From: Pseudomonas fluorescens
GTDB taxonomy: Bacteria > Pseudomonadota > Gammaproteobacteria > Pseudomonadales > Pseudomonadaceae
Reading direction: 5' to 3'
NCBI RefSeq assembly: GCF_001623525.1
Contig: NZ_CP015225.1
Coordinates: 6,336,501 to 6,400,500 of the forward strand
DNA length: 64,000 nucleotides
Shown one piece after another: positions 41,010 to 50,368 of this stretch. The notes below the pieces were generated by a model, which saw nothing but the letters and a program-made list of their open reading frames with translations, was not told where the DNA came from and did not search any database. The position numbers were made by a program, and so were the translations under genes. Each line of letters begins with the position of its first letter. Within the stretch, counting starts at the first letter, position 1.

Positions 41010-41088
41010 GGAAACTCCTGGGGCCAGATTCGTCTGGTGGACGCGAAGAAAGGCGCGGGGCTTGGCCCGGCCGAATGCTAATACCCAT

Positions 41089-41105
41089 AGCAAGAATGCG
41101 GCCAA
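41089..41105 (-). promoter_or_regulatory. Candidate sigma-54 promoter of the gcvH operon
   Basis: The minus strand reads TTGGCCGCATTCTTGCT. The -24 GG and -12 GC are separated by exactly 10 bp, TTGCT matches the -12 box fully, and TTGGC matches the -24 box. The predicted start near 41078 gives a leader of about 70 nt before gcvH. This fits the GAFTGA-containing activator encoded upstream. Confidence 0.72.
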
Positions 41106-41168
41106 TGTTAATAAGTGCTTATATATCAATGACTTGATTGGTTTTGTCGAAACTTGGATCGACTTCGC

Positions 41169-41286
41169 TGTAGCGAAATCGCTACAGCTGGGAGGCTGGA
41201 TAAAATCGTTGTGGGATCAAAGCCTTGCGCAGCGCTGCTTGGCGATGAGTGTAGCGATATCGTTCCACTGTAGCGCTTTCAGTACA
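41169..41286. promoter_or_regulatory. Three GcsR-like operator repeats upstream of gcvH
   Basis: Three 18-bp copies of TGTAGCG-N4-CGYTNCA lie at 41169-41186, 41250-41267 and 41269-41286. The first is a perfect 7-bp palindrome (TGTAGCG/CGCTACA). The other two are tandem with a 19-bp period; the third ends CAGTACA. They resemble the TGTAACG-N4-CGTTCCG repeats that I recall for GcsR in P. aeruginosa. They sit 65-200 bp upstream of the sigma-54 promoter, where an enhancer-binding protein would bind. Confidence 0.75.
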
Positions 41287-41331
41287 GGTGGAGGTCGTTT
41301 TTGACATGATTTCGACCCAACTCAGAACCCT

Positions 41332-41416
41332 GTGGGCGCGTGCTCGCGATAGCGGTGTGTCAGTCAACCTATGGCTGACTGGGCTACCGTCATCGCGAGC
41401 AAGCTGGCTCCCACAA
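41332..41416. repeat. Palindromic repeat pair, third family (GCGAGCAAGCTxGCTCCCAC)
   Basis: The left unit begins GTGGGCGCGTGCTCGCGAT and the right unit ends ATCGCGAGCAAGCTGGCTCC then CAC. A short inverted CAGTCA/TGACTG pair lies inside. It stands just downstream of gcsR. Confidence 0.8.
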
Positions 41417-41433
41417 GGGGGACTGCGGCGGGT

Positions 41434-42942
41434 TTATGGCTTTCCGGAAATCCCGTACTTGCGCAACCGATGGGCAATCGCGGTGTGGGACGTTTGCAGG
41501 CGGCTGGCCAACTGGCGGGTGGAGGGGTAATTGACGTAGAGGCTTTCGAGCAGGTGCTTCTCGAAGTTTTCCACGGCCTGTTCCAGGCTTTCGACTTCCA
41601 CATCGCCCTGGCGTGCGACGGAGGTGCCGGCGATGTCCAGGTCGCCGATGTCCACCAGGCTGCTTTCGCAAATGGCGGCGGCGCGGAAGATCACGTTCTG
41701 CAATTGCCGCACGTTGCCCGGCCAACGGTTGCCCAGCAGGGCCGGGTACGTGCCGGGGGCCAGGCGGCAGACCGGGCGCTGGATCTGCGCGCAGGCCTGC
41801 TGCATGAAATAACGCGCCAGCAGCAGGATATCCTGGCCGCGTTCACGCAGCGGCGGGACTTCGACATTGAGCACGTTCAGGCGATAGAACAGGTCTTCGC
41901 GGAACGAGCCCTCGCTGACCATTTTCTCCAGGTTGCGGTGGGTGGCGCTGAGGATCCGCACGTTGACCTTGATTTCCCGGTCGCCGCCCACCCGGCGGAA
42001 GCTGCCATCGTTCAAGAAGCGCAGCAGCTTGGCTTGCAGGTACGGCGACATCTCGCCGATTTCATCGAGGAATACCGTGCCCTGGTTCGCCAGCTCCATC
42101 AGCCCCGGCTTGCCGCCTCGTTGCGCGCCGGTGAAGGCGCCGGGGGCATAGCCGAACAGTTCGCTTTCGGCCAGGTTCTCCGGCAATGCCGCGCAGTTCA
42201 GGGCCAGGAACGGTGCGCCATGACGGGCGCTGATGGCATGGCAAGCCCGGGCCACCAGTTCCTTGCCGGTGCCGGTTTCGCCCTGGATCAGCAGCGGTGC
42301 GTCCAGCGCCGCGACGCGCTGGGCCCGGGCCTTGAGGGTGCGGATCGCCGGGGATTCGCCCAGCAGCGCGTCGAAGCCTTCGGCGTGATCGTGATGCAGT
42401 GCCGACAGGCGCTCGCCGATGCGGTTCGGCTGATACAGCGTCAGCAGCGCGCCGGCATCGGTGATGGGCGTGGCGTCCAGTAGCAAGGTCTGGCCGTTGA
42501 GGGTGATTTCCCGCAGCGGCAAGCGAAAACCGTTCTCCAGCAAGGCGTCCAGCAGTGCCTCGTCACCGAACAGCTCGGCCACGCTTTCCCCGGCCGGTTC
42601 ACGCCCGTACAGGGCAATCAGCGCCGGATTGGCCAGCAGCACCTTGCCGGCACTGTCCAGGGCCAGCACCGGGTCGGTCATGGCCGCGAGCAAGGCATCG
42701 AGCTGCAAGTGCCGCCGCTGGCCCGGCAGGATGTCCACCACGGTGACCGCCTGCACGCCGCGCACGCTGAACAGCGCCTCGCGCAACTCGTCGAGCACTT
42801 GCGGGCTGAGGGTCGGGGCGTCGATGTAGACGTTGGGCGGCACCATCTCCACCGCATCCAGGTTTAGATTGCGTCCACCGAGCAAGGCCAGGACTTCCTG
42901 GGTGATGCCGACGCGGTCGATGAAACTGACGTGGATACGCAT
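41434..42942 (-). CDS. gcsR: TyrR-family sigma-54 enhancer-binding protein, GcsR type
   Basis: The 502-residue regulator has an N-terminal ACT domain (about 1-75), a PAS domain (about 80-150), an AAA+ domain with Walker A GETGTGKE and the sigma-54 contact loop GAFTGA (in YAPGAFTGAQR), and a TyrR-type C-terminal helix-turn-helix (STRQLASRLQTSHTAIAHRL). E. coli TyrR lacks GAFTGA; its presence here indicates true sigma-54 activation. In P. aeruginosa GcsR senses glycine and activates gcvH2-gcvP2-glyA2-sdaA-gcvT2. Its position upstream of the same operon, with matching operators, supports that role. Confidence 0.9.
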   Translation of the reverse strand: MRIHVSFIDRVGITQEVLALLGGRNLNLDAVEMVPPNVYIDAPTLSPQVLDELREALFSVRGVQAVTVVDILPGQRRHLQLDALLAAMTDPVLALDSAGKVLLANPALIALYGREPAGESVAELFGDEALLDALLENGFRLPLREITLNGQTLLLDATPITDAGALLTLYQPNRIGERLSALHHDHAEGFDALLGESPAIRTLKARAQRVAALDAPLLIQGETGTGKELVARACHAISARHGAPFLALNCAALPENLAESELFGYAPGAFTGAQRGGKPGLMELANQGTVFLDEIGEMSPYLQAKLLRFLNDGSFRRVGGDREIKVNVRILSATHRNLEKMVSEGSFREDLFYRLNVLNVEVPPLRERGQDILLLARYFMQQACAQIQRPVCRLAPGTYPALLGNRWPGNVRQLQNVIFRAAAICESSLVDIGDLDIAGTSVARQGDVEVESLEQAVENFEKHLLESLYVNYPSTRQLASRLQTSHTAIAHRLRKYGISGKP

Positions 42943-43071
42943 GGGGCGATGGGTTCTGGAACTCGGAGGGCCGCAAGTATGCCTTGGGGCGGGCTATTGG
43001 TGAAATCCTGGTGCAACTCTTGAGAAACACACCGAACTCCCACAGGGGGACGGTGGTGAGGCGAATATGTT

Positions 43072-43977
43072 CTACAACCCCACATCCCACTCCGGTACCT
43101 CGGGAAATTTCTGTACCAGGAAATCCAGCAGACTGCGCAGCGCCGAGGGCATGTGCTTGCGTGAGGCGTACACCGCGTACATGTTCATCCGGCGGGGGGC
43201 GGCGTGGGGCAGCAGGCGGATCAGTTCGCCGTTCTTGATATGGGCGCCGGCCTGGTAGCTGGGCAGCATGGCCACGCCGGCACCGGCTATCGTTGCCTGA
43301 AGCAATGTGCTGGCTTCGTTGGCGCTGATATTACCTTGCACCGGCACCGAGACCTGCTCGCCGTCCTGCTCGAAATGCCACAGGCTCTTGCCGACGTAGG
43401 AGTGGGTCAGGCAGTTGTGTCGGCTCAGGTCTTCCACTCGCAGCGGTGTCGAGTGCTCGCGCAGATACTGTGGCGAGGCGCAGATCACCGAGCGGCAGAC
43501 CGTGAGGCGACGGGCAATCAGGTTCGGGTCCAGGTCGTTGCTCATGCGGATCGCCAAGTCGATGCGCTCATCCACCAGGTTCACGGTGCGGTCGAGCATC
43601 TGCAGGTCGACGCTCACCCCTGGGTAGCGCTTGACGTATTCGGCCATGGCGCTCGCCAGTTGGGCCTGGCCGAACGAGGTACTGGCACTGATGCGCAACA
43701 TGCCCCGTGGCGCATCGTCCGGGGTGCTGACGGCGGCTTGCATTTCGCCGGACAGTTCCAGCATCTGCCGGCACCGCGGCAGGATCTCGGAGCCTGCGGC
43801 CGTCAGGCTCAGCTTGCGGGTGGTGCGGTGCATCAGCCGGGCACCGACCCAATCCTCCAGCTCCGCCAGATACCGCGACACCACCGGCCGCGACAGGTCC
43901 AGATGCTCGGCCGCCGCCGACTGACTGCCCAGGTCCACCACCGTGACGAACACCCGCATTGCTTGTAGACGATCCAT
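43072..43977 (-). CDS. LysR-family transcriptional regulator
   Basis: The 301-residue regulator has an N-terminal winged helix-turn-helix (MDRLQAMRVFVTVVDLGS then LSRPVVSRYLAELE) and a LysR substrate-binding domain from about residue 90 (GMLRISASTSFGQ). The ligand is unknown. It is divergent from the beta-lactamase-fold gene, 111 bp apart, and most likely controls that gene and the following NAD(P)-binding protein. Confidence 0.92.
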   Translation of the reverse strand: MDRLQAMRVFVTVVDLGSQSAAAEHLDLSRPVVSRYLAELEDWVGARLMHRTTRKLSLTAAGSEILPRCRQMLELSGEMQAAVSTPDDAPRGMLRISASTSFGQAQLASAMAEYVKRYPGVSVDLQMLDRTVNLVDERIDLAIRMSNDLDPNLIARRLTVCRSVICASPQYLREHSTPLRVEDLSRHNCLTHSYVGKSLWHFEQDGEQVSVPVQGNISANEASTLLQATIAGAGVAMLPSYQAGAHIKNGELIRLLPHAAPRRMNMYAVYASRKHMPSALRSLLDFLVQKFPEVPEWDVGL

Positions 43978-44088
43978 GATCTGCCCGATTTCAGAAACAA
44001 ACTATGTTGGATCATCGCATTTTTTGAAATGAATCAGGTCACTAAGCTTCGTCTCATTCCCTTCGGGCTTTTGGACAATGGAGCACCC

Positions 44089-44967
44089 ATGACCGCATTC
44101 ACCCCACTCAAGCGCCTGTTGCTGGCGACCGCCTCGCTGGCGTTCGCCGCACACACCTGGGCTGCGGACCTGACGTTGGACGTCTACAACCCAGGGGCGG
44201 CAGCGATTTTTCCGGTGACCTCGGTATTGGTCAGCGGCGAGAGGGAGGCGATCCTGGTAGACGCCCAGTTCGGCAAGTCCCAAGCCGTGCAGGTCGTGGA
44301 AAAGATCCGCGCCAGCGGCAAACAACTGACCACGATCTACATCAGCCATGGCGATCCAGACTACTATTTTGGTCTGGAAACCCTGGTTGCCGCGTTTCCT
44401 GAGGCCAAGGTGCTGGCGTCCGCACCGACTGTCGAGCACATCACGCAGACCATGGATGGCAAGCTGAAATATTGGGGGCCGATCCTGAAGACCGATGCCC
44501 CGGCCAAAGCCATCGTGCCCCAGGTGCTCAAGGGCGACAGCCTGACCCTGGAAGGCCAGCGCTTGCAGGTCGTCGGCCTCGATGGCCCACAGCCGGACCG
44601 CAGTTTCGTGTGGATTCCGTCGATCAAGGCGGTGGTTGGTGGTGTCGTGGTGGCCGAGAACATTCATGTGTGGATGGCTGACACCCAGACGCCGCAGTCT
44701 CACAAGGATTGGCTGGCGACCCTCGCCAACATTGAAAAACTGCAACCGGGTACGGTGATTCCAGGTCACTACTTGGGTGACAGCGCCCGTTCCCTGGCCC
44801 CGGTGCGCTTCACTGCCGATTACATCAGGGCTTTCGACGAAGAAACCGCCAAGGCCAAGGATTCCGCCGCGCTGATCCGTGCCATGAAACTACGCTATCC
44901 GGACCTGGGTGAAGACAGCTCCCTGGAACTCAGCGCCAAGGTTGCCAAGGGCGAAATGAGGTGGTGA
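44089..44967 (+). CDS. Secreted metallo-beta-lactamase-fold protein with altered metal motif
   Basis: The 292-residue precursor has a signal peptide ending in WAA near residue 26 and a beta-lactamase-like fold. The usual HxHxDH zinc motif is H87-G-D89-P-D91-Y92, so two histidine ligands are Asp and Tyr. A later PGHY histidine (near 224) remains. I recall other proteins of this branch with the same SHGDPDYYFG segment, so it is a family feature rather than local damage. The substrate is unknown. The ATG at 44089 is chosen because it gives an intact signal peptide; an upstream ATG at 44029 would bury it. Confidence 0.82.
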   Translation: MTAFTPLKRLLLATASLAFAAHTWAADLTLDVYNPGAAAIFPVTSVLVSGEREAILVDAQFGKSQAVQVVEKIRASGKQLTTIYISHGDPDYYFGLETLVAAFPEAKVLASAPTVEHITQTMDGKLKYWGPILKTDAPAKAIVPQVLKGDSLTLEGQRLQVVGLDGPQPDRSFVWIPSIKAVVGGVVVAENIHVWMADTQTPQSHKDWLATLANIEKLQPGTVIPGHYLGDSARSLAPVRFTADYIRAFDEETAKAKDSAALIRAMKLRYPDLGEDSSLELSAKVAKGEMRW

Positions 44968-44996
44968 ACCACAGTTTGTAATGCGAGCACACAGTT

Positions 44997-45128
44997 GTGG
45001 CGAGGGGATTTATCCCCGTTGGACCGCGAAGCGGTCCTGAGAAGGCTGATCAAGTTACATCAGGCCTGCTGCATGTGATGCATTAGGGGACTGCTTCGCA
45101 GTCCAGCGGGGATAAATCCCCTCGCCAC
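44997..45128. repeat. Palindromic repeat doublet, ATTTATCC subfamily, copy 1
   Basis: Same architecture as the main family, but the stems read GTGGCGAGGGGATTTATCCCC. Inner arms ACCGCGAAGCGGTCC are visible on the left. It lies between the two plus-strand genes of this cluster. Confidence 0.92.
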
Positions 45129-45168
45129 AAGAGCATGTATTCAACATCGCTAATCACTGGAGAACACC

Positions 45169-45783
45169 ATGAGCAAAATCGCAATCATCGGAGCCACTGG
45201 TCGCGCCGGCAGCCAATTGCTGGAAGAAGCCCTGCGCCGTGGTCACAGCGTGACGGCCATTGCCCGCAACACCGCGAAAATCGGTGAAAGGGCTGGTGTG
45301 GTCAGCAAGCAACTGGATGTATTGGACAGCGAGGCGTTGACGGCGGCGGTGACCGATCACGATGTGGTGATCAGCGCGACCCACTTTGCCACCGTGCCGG
45401 CAGACAAGGTCATCGCGCCGCTGAAAGCCGCTGGGGTCAAGCGTTTGCTGGTCGTCGGTGGGGCGGGTTCGTTGTTGCTGCCGGATAACAGCCGTGTGAT
45501 CGATAGCGATGGCTTCCCGGAGGAATACCTGGCCGAAGCCAGTGCCGGAGCATTGTTCCTGGACGTACTGTGCCAGGAGCAGGACCTGGACTGGACCTTC
45601 CTTTCGCCTTCGGCGGAGTTCGTCGAAACCGAGCGCACGGAGCAGTTCCGTCTCGGCAAGGATCACTTGCTGTTCGACGCCGCCGGCCGCAGTTGGATCA
45701 GCTTTGCCGACTACGCCATCGCGATGATCGATGAAGTGGAAACACCGCAGTTTTCGCGCACACGGTTTACCGTCGGGTATTGA
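45169..45783 (+). CDS. NAD(P)-binding Rossmann protein (NmrA/YwnB-like)
   Basis: A 204-residue atypical short-chain dehydrogenase. The N-terminal IIGATGRAGSQLLEEALRRG binds NAD(P). The C-terminal part has the YwnB-like DWTFLSPS segment and no Tyr-x-x-x-Lys catalytic pair, so it may be a redox sensor or reductase. It has a TGGAGAA site. It follows the beta-lactamase-fold gene by 201 bp, separated by a repeat doublet. Confidence 0.85.
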   Translation: MSKIAIIGATGRAGSQLLEEALRRGHSVTAIARNTAKIGERAGVVSKQLDVLDSEALTAAVTDHDVVISATHFATVPADKVIAPLKAAGVKRLLVVGGAGSLLLPDNSRVIDSDGFPEEYLAEASAGALFLDVLCQEQDLDWTFLSPSAEFVETERTEQFRLGKDHLLFDAAGRSWISFADYAIAMIDEVETPQFSRTRFTVGY

Positions 45784-45785
45784 TC

Positions 45786-45822
45786 GGGCGCTTTCGCGAG
45801 CAGGGTGGCTCCCACATGGGGG
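45786..45822. repeat. Single REP-like unit
   Basis: CGCTTTCGCGAGCAGGGTGGCTCCCACATGGG resembles one arm of the third palindromic family (compare the right unit at 41332-41416). It lies between convergent genes, just before the glpM stop. Confidence 0.6.
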
Positions 45823-45833
45823 CCACAGTTTAT

Positions 45834-46172
45834 TTAGCCATGGACTCTCACCCAGACGCTGACCAGCACCGTCGCGGCCATCAACCACGCCACCGCCGCC
45901 ACGGCCAGGGACGCCTCCAGGCGCATGCGGTCGACCATCACATACAGCGTCACCAGGTAGACAAAGTACGGAATGATCGACCACATCCCAAACACGATGG
46001 TGGTCTTCAGGTCATCCACCGAACGGCCCTTGCCGACGATGTAATGGGCAATCAGGGCGAAGGTCGGGAACAGTGGCACGAGCCCGGCGATGTAATAGTT
46101 CCTGGTCTTGGCCAGCATTGCCAGGATGACCACCACCGCTGCACCGAGCGCTGCCTTGAAAATCAGATCCAC
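45834..46172 (-). CDS. glpM: GlpM family membrane protein
   Basis: A 112-residue inner-membrane protein with four hydrophobic segments and the GlpM signature KTRNYYIAGLVPLFPTFALIAHYIVGKG. In P. aeruginosa GlpM affects glpD expression and alginate production, and its gene neighbours glpD. Here it lies downstream of aauR on the same strand, 19 bp away and about 7 kb from glpD. The start is GTG. Confidence 0.9.
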   Translation of the reverse strand: MDLIFKAALGAAVVVILAMLAKTRNYYIAGLVPLFPTFALIAHYIVGKGRSVDDLKTTIVFGMWSIIPYFVYLVTLYVMVDRMRLEASLAVAAVAWLMAATVLVSVWVRVHG

Positions 46173-46191
46173 AGGTTTCCCGCCCAGTTGA

Positions 46192-47520
46192 TTAATGGCT
46201 CAAGCCATATTTTTTGACTTTGTCGAACAGCGTGGTCTTGGCCATGCCCAGCTCCTGGCTGGCCTGGGTCAGGTTGCCGCCGCTGCGTTGCAGGGCGTCC
46301 ACCAGCAGGTTGCGCTCGAAGGCTTCGACTGCTTCGGCGAAAGCCAGGCCCTGGTTGCCGCCGCTGGCACCGGAGCGCTTGAACGCCGGCAGGCCCAGGG
46401 CGTAACGCTCGGCGACGTTGCGCAGTTCGCGTACGTTGCCCGGCCAGTCGTGGCTCATCAGGTTCGACAGGGTCTGGTTGTCCAGCTCCGGCACCGTGCG
46501 GTCGAAGCGCAGGGACGACTGCTGGAGAAAATGCTCGAACAGTTGCAGGATGTCTTCGCGTCGCTCGCGCAAGGGCGGCAGTTCCAGGGTCACCACGTTG
46601 AGGCGGTAATACAAGTCGCTGCGGAACTGCCCGGTCCGGCCCATTTCGTCCAGGTCGGACTTGGTGGCGGCGATCACCCGGCAATCCACGGCCACGCTCT
46701 GGTTCGAACCCAGGCGCTCTAGGGTGCGTTCCTGCAACACGCGCAGCAACTTGATCTGCAACGGCAGGGGCATGCTTTCCACTTCGTCGAGAAACAACGT
46801 GCCGCCATCGGCGTGCTCGATCTTGCCGATCCGGCGTTTGCCGGCACCGGTAAAGGCATTGGCCTCGTGGCCGAAAATCTCGCTTTCGAACAGGTTCTCT
46901 GGCAGGCCGCCGCAGTTCAGTGCGACGAACTGCTTGTCGTGGCGTCGGCTGAAGTCATGCAGGCAACGGGCGACCAATTCCTTGCCAGTACCGGTTTCAC
47001 CTTCGATCAGCACGTTGGCCGAGGTGTCGGCGACGTTGGCGATCAGCGCGCGCAGGTGCTGCATGGCGGGCGAGCGGCCGATGATCCGGCCTTCCAGGGA
47101 ATCGCGTTCGGCCAATTGCCGACGCAGCGACGACACTTCCCGGGCGAGGCTGCGCTGCTCCAGGGCACGGCGGGCGACGTCCACCAGGCGTTCAGGGGAG
47201 AAGGGCTTCTCCATGAAGTCATAGGCACCTTTTTGCATGGCGCCGACGGCCATGGAGATGTCGCCGTGGCCAGTGATCAGCACCACCGGCAAGCTGCGGT
47301 CCCGCGCCTTGAGTCGGGTCAGCAGTTCCAGGCCATCGATGCCCGGCAGGCGAATGTCGCTGATGACGATGCCGGCAAAGTTATCGTCGACGCGCTCCAG
47401 GGCCTCTTCGGCGCTGCCCACGCCGATGCAGGGAATGTCTTCCAGGGTCAGTGCCTGCTTGCAGCCCAGCAGGACATGGGGGTCGTCTTCGACGATCAAT
47501 ACGCTCAGGTCGTTGTTCAT
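46192..47520 (-). CDS. aauR: Sigma-54 response regulator for acidic amino acid uptake
   Basis: A 442-residue NtrC-family response regulator. The receiver domain has EDD and phosphoacceptor Asp55 (ISDIRLPG). The AAA+ domain has GETGTGKE and NAFTGA in place of GAFTGA, as I recall for AauR proteins. A Fis-type helix-turn-helix ends the protein (LTQASQELGMAKTTLFDKVK). With AauS it responds to glutamate, aspartate and related compounds and activates aatJQMP. The ATG overlaps the aauS stop (ATGA). Confidence 0.9.
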   Translation of the reverse strand: MNNDLSVLIVEDDPHVLLGCKQALTLEDIPCIGVGSAEEALERVDDNFAGIVISDIRLPGIDGLELLTRLKARDRSLPVVLITGHGDISMAVGAMQKGAYDFMEKPFSPERLVDVARRALEQRSLAREVSSLRRQLAERDSLEGRIIGRSPAMQHLRALIANVADTSANVLIEGETGTGKELVARCLHDFSRRHDKQFVALNCGGLPENLFESEIFGHEANAFTGAGKRRIGKIEHADGGTLFLDEVESMPLPLQIKLLRVLQERTLERLGSNQSVAVDCRVIAATKSDLDEMGRTGQFRSDLYYRLNVVTLELPPLRERREDILQLFEHFLQQSSLRFDRTVPELDNQTLSNLMSHDWPGNVRELRNVAERYALGLPAFKRSGASGGNQGLAFAEAVEAFERNLLVDALQRSGGNLTQASQELGMAKTTLFDKVKKYGLSH

Positions 47521-49421
47521 AGCGGCTCGGCAGGTAAAAGGCTTACCAACGGTAAACTGAGGACAAACGTGGTTCCACTGCCCTCGACCGGGTGTTCGAC
47601 GCCCAGGTAGCCACCCGTGGCGGCGGCCAGGCTGGCGGAAAGCGTCAGGCCCAGGCCCAGGCCTTGTTCGCCGGGTTTGGTGGTGAAGAAGGGTTCGAAC
47701 AGATGCTTGCGTGCTTCTGGGTCAATGCCATGGCCGTTATCCCGCACGCGCAGGCGATACTTGCCATCGCCGGCCTGGCCTTCGAGCCAGAGCTGTGGTT
47801 CGGGTTGCGTCTGCATGGCGTCCAGGGCATTGCCGATCAGGTTCACCAGGATCTGCTCCAGGCGCGTCTGGTCAATTTGCACCTGGACGTCGTCGAAGCT
47901 GGAATGAATCTGGATGTTCAAGCTTTCAAGACGAGCGCCCAGCAGTTGCAGCGCGGCCTCGACTCCATTGCCGAGGCTGGCCTGGCCCTGGTCGTCCCCA
48001 CGCCGGGCAAAGGAGCGCAGGCTGGCGGTGATCCGGCCCATGCGGTCGATCAAATCGTTGATGGTCTTGAGGTTGGCGCTGGCGATATCCAGCTGGCCGC
48101 GTTCCAGGAAGCGCACGGTGTTGCCGGACAAGGTGCGCAGTGCCGCCAGCGGCTGGTTGAGTTCGTGGGCGATGCTGGTGGACATCTGGCCGATGGCAGC
48201 CAGTTTTCCGGCCTGGACCAATTCGTCCTGGGCCCGGCGCAAGGTCTCTTCGGCCTGTCGCCGCTCGCGGATCTGGCCCTTGAGTCGTTCGTTGCTGGCG
48301 CGCAGGTCGGTGGTGCGTTCGGTAATCCGACGCTCGAGCTGGTTGTTGGCTTGCTGCAAGGCTTCCCGGGCTGCGAGACGGGTGGCGATGACCTTGCGCC
48401 GTTCGTTCCAGGCGATCAACAGGAATGCCACCAGGGCGAAGGCCACGGCCACCAGGATGCCTTGGTTGATCGCCTGGCGACGCAGGTCTTCAAGTGGGGT
48501 CAGCAGGGTGAAATTCCATGGTGTATCGCTCAAGGGCCGGGTCTGCGACAAGTAGCTGATGGCGCGCTCGTCGGACACCAGTTCGCTGTTGGCCGGGAAT
48601 GTCAGCTTCTCCATGCCTTCGGCTAGGCGTTCCCGGGCCAGGGGCACCAGTTCATTGAGCGGGAACCAGTAGTACTGCAGGCTGCGGGCCAGGCGTTCCT
48701 TGGTGTCGTCGCTCAGGGGGCGAACCGACTTGAGCCGTCGCGCCGGGTCGCTGGACAGGATAATGATGCCGTTCTCATCACTGACGAACGCCTCCAGCCG
48801 CGCACGCTGCCAGCGTTCCTCAAGGGCTTCGAGGCGTACCTTGACCACGGCGACGCCGATGATCTTGCCTTGTTGTTCCAGGCCATGGGCCAGGTAGTAG
48901 CCGGGTTCGCCGTTGGTACTGCCGATTCCGTAGAAGCGCCCCGGCTGGCCGCGCACGGCATTCTGGAAGTAGGCACGGAAGGACAGGTCTTCGCCCAGGT
49001 AACTGTCGACATCGCGCCAGTTGCTGGTGGCCATCACCCGGCCGGTGGTGTCCATCACGTAGATGGCCCGGCTGCGGCTGCGACGGTTCAGGCCTTCGAG
49101 GTATTCATTGACGATCTTGCGGTGCTCGGGTGTCGGGTCGTCGAGCAGTTGCGAGACACTTGACTCAAGCTCCAGCAGGCTGGGCAGGTAGGTGTACTTG
49201 CTGATCTCGCTCTCGACCGCACGGGCGTGCAGTTCCAACTGGCGCTCGCCATTCTCGGCGAGGCCACGTACGCCATAGTGCTCGCTGATCCAGAAGCCGA
49301 GGTAACCCAGGCCGATCATCAGGGCAATGACCAGTGGCGGCAGGAACAGATGGCGGATCAGGCGGGGTTTCACGGCGAGTGATGGCGGCGCGGCGCGATA
49401 GAGGGTGGGGTCGCATTTCAT
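47517..49421 (-). CDS. aauS: Membrane sensor kinase, DctB-like, for acidic amino acids
   Basis: A 634-residue kinase with a first membrane helix at about 26-46, a large periplasmic double-Cache-like sensor to about residue 315, a second helix at about 320-339, a coiled coil, the HisKA helix with His419 in SIAHELNQPL, and an ATPase domain (DNGHGI; GLGLGLTLS). It should phosphorylate AauR. The start is the ATG at 49421 or the GTG one codon before. A repeat doublet separates it from aatP. Confidence 0.9.
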   Translation of the reverse strand: MKCDPTLYRAAPPSLAVKPRLIRHLFLPPLVIALMIGLGYLGFWISEHYGVRGLAENGERQLELHARAVESEISKYTYLPSLLELESSVSQLLDDPTPEHRKIVNEYLEGLNRRSRSRAIYVMDTTGRVMATSNWRDVDSYLGEDLSFRAYFQNAVRGQPGRFYGIGSTNGEPGYYLAHGLEQQGKIIGVAVVKVRLEALEERWQRARLEAFVSDENGIIILSSDPARRLKSVRPLSDDTKERLARSLQYYWFPLNELVPLARERLAEGMEKLTFPANSELVSDERAISYLSQTRPLSDTPWNFTLLTPLEDLRRQAINQGILVAVAFALVAFLLIAWNERRKVIATRLAAREALQQANNQLERRITERTTDLRASNERLKGQIRERRQAEETLRRAQDELVQAGKLAAIGQMSTSIAHELNQPLAALRTLSGNTVRFLERGQLDIASANLKTINDLIDRMGRITASLRSFARRGDDQGQASLGNGVEAALQLLGARLESLNIQIHSSFDDVQVQIDQTRLEQILVNLIGNALDAMQTQPEPQLWLEGQAGDGKYRLRVRDNGHGIDPEARKHLFEPFFTTKPGEQGLGLGLTLSASLAAATGGYLGVEHPVEGSGTTFVLSLPLVSLLPAEPL

Positions 49422-49476
49422 CACAGAAGCCTTGGGTCAACCAGTGTGGCGGCGGCCGCCCTTCGAACCCGGTCCG

Positions 49477-49607
49477 GTGGCGAGGGAGCTTGCTCCCGCT
49501 CGGCTGCGAAGCAGTCGCATAATCGGCTCATGCAGTATGCCAGGTACACCGCATTCGCCGGTTTTGGGGTCGCTGCGCGACCCAGCGGGAGCAAGCTCCC
49601 TCGCCAC
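49477..49607. repeat. Palindromic repeat doublet, copy 7
   Basis: Complete GTGGCGAGGGAGCTTGCTCC units at both ends. It lies between the transporter operon end (aatP) and aauS, so it may limit read-through or stabilise the transporter mRNA. Confidence 0.93.
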
Positions 49608-49633
49608 AGGAGCCGCTCCAAAGGACGTGGCGC

Positions 49634-50364
<731 letters not shown>

Positions 50365-50368
<4 letters not shown>

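Noticed and set aside
41010..41088. Glycine riboswitch before gcvH
   Set aside because: The leader is short and lacks the tandem aptamer pattern; operators for a protein regulator explain control.
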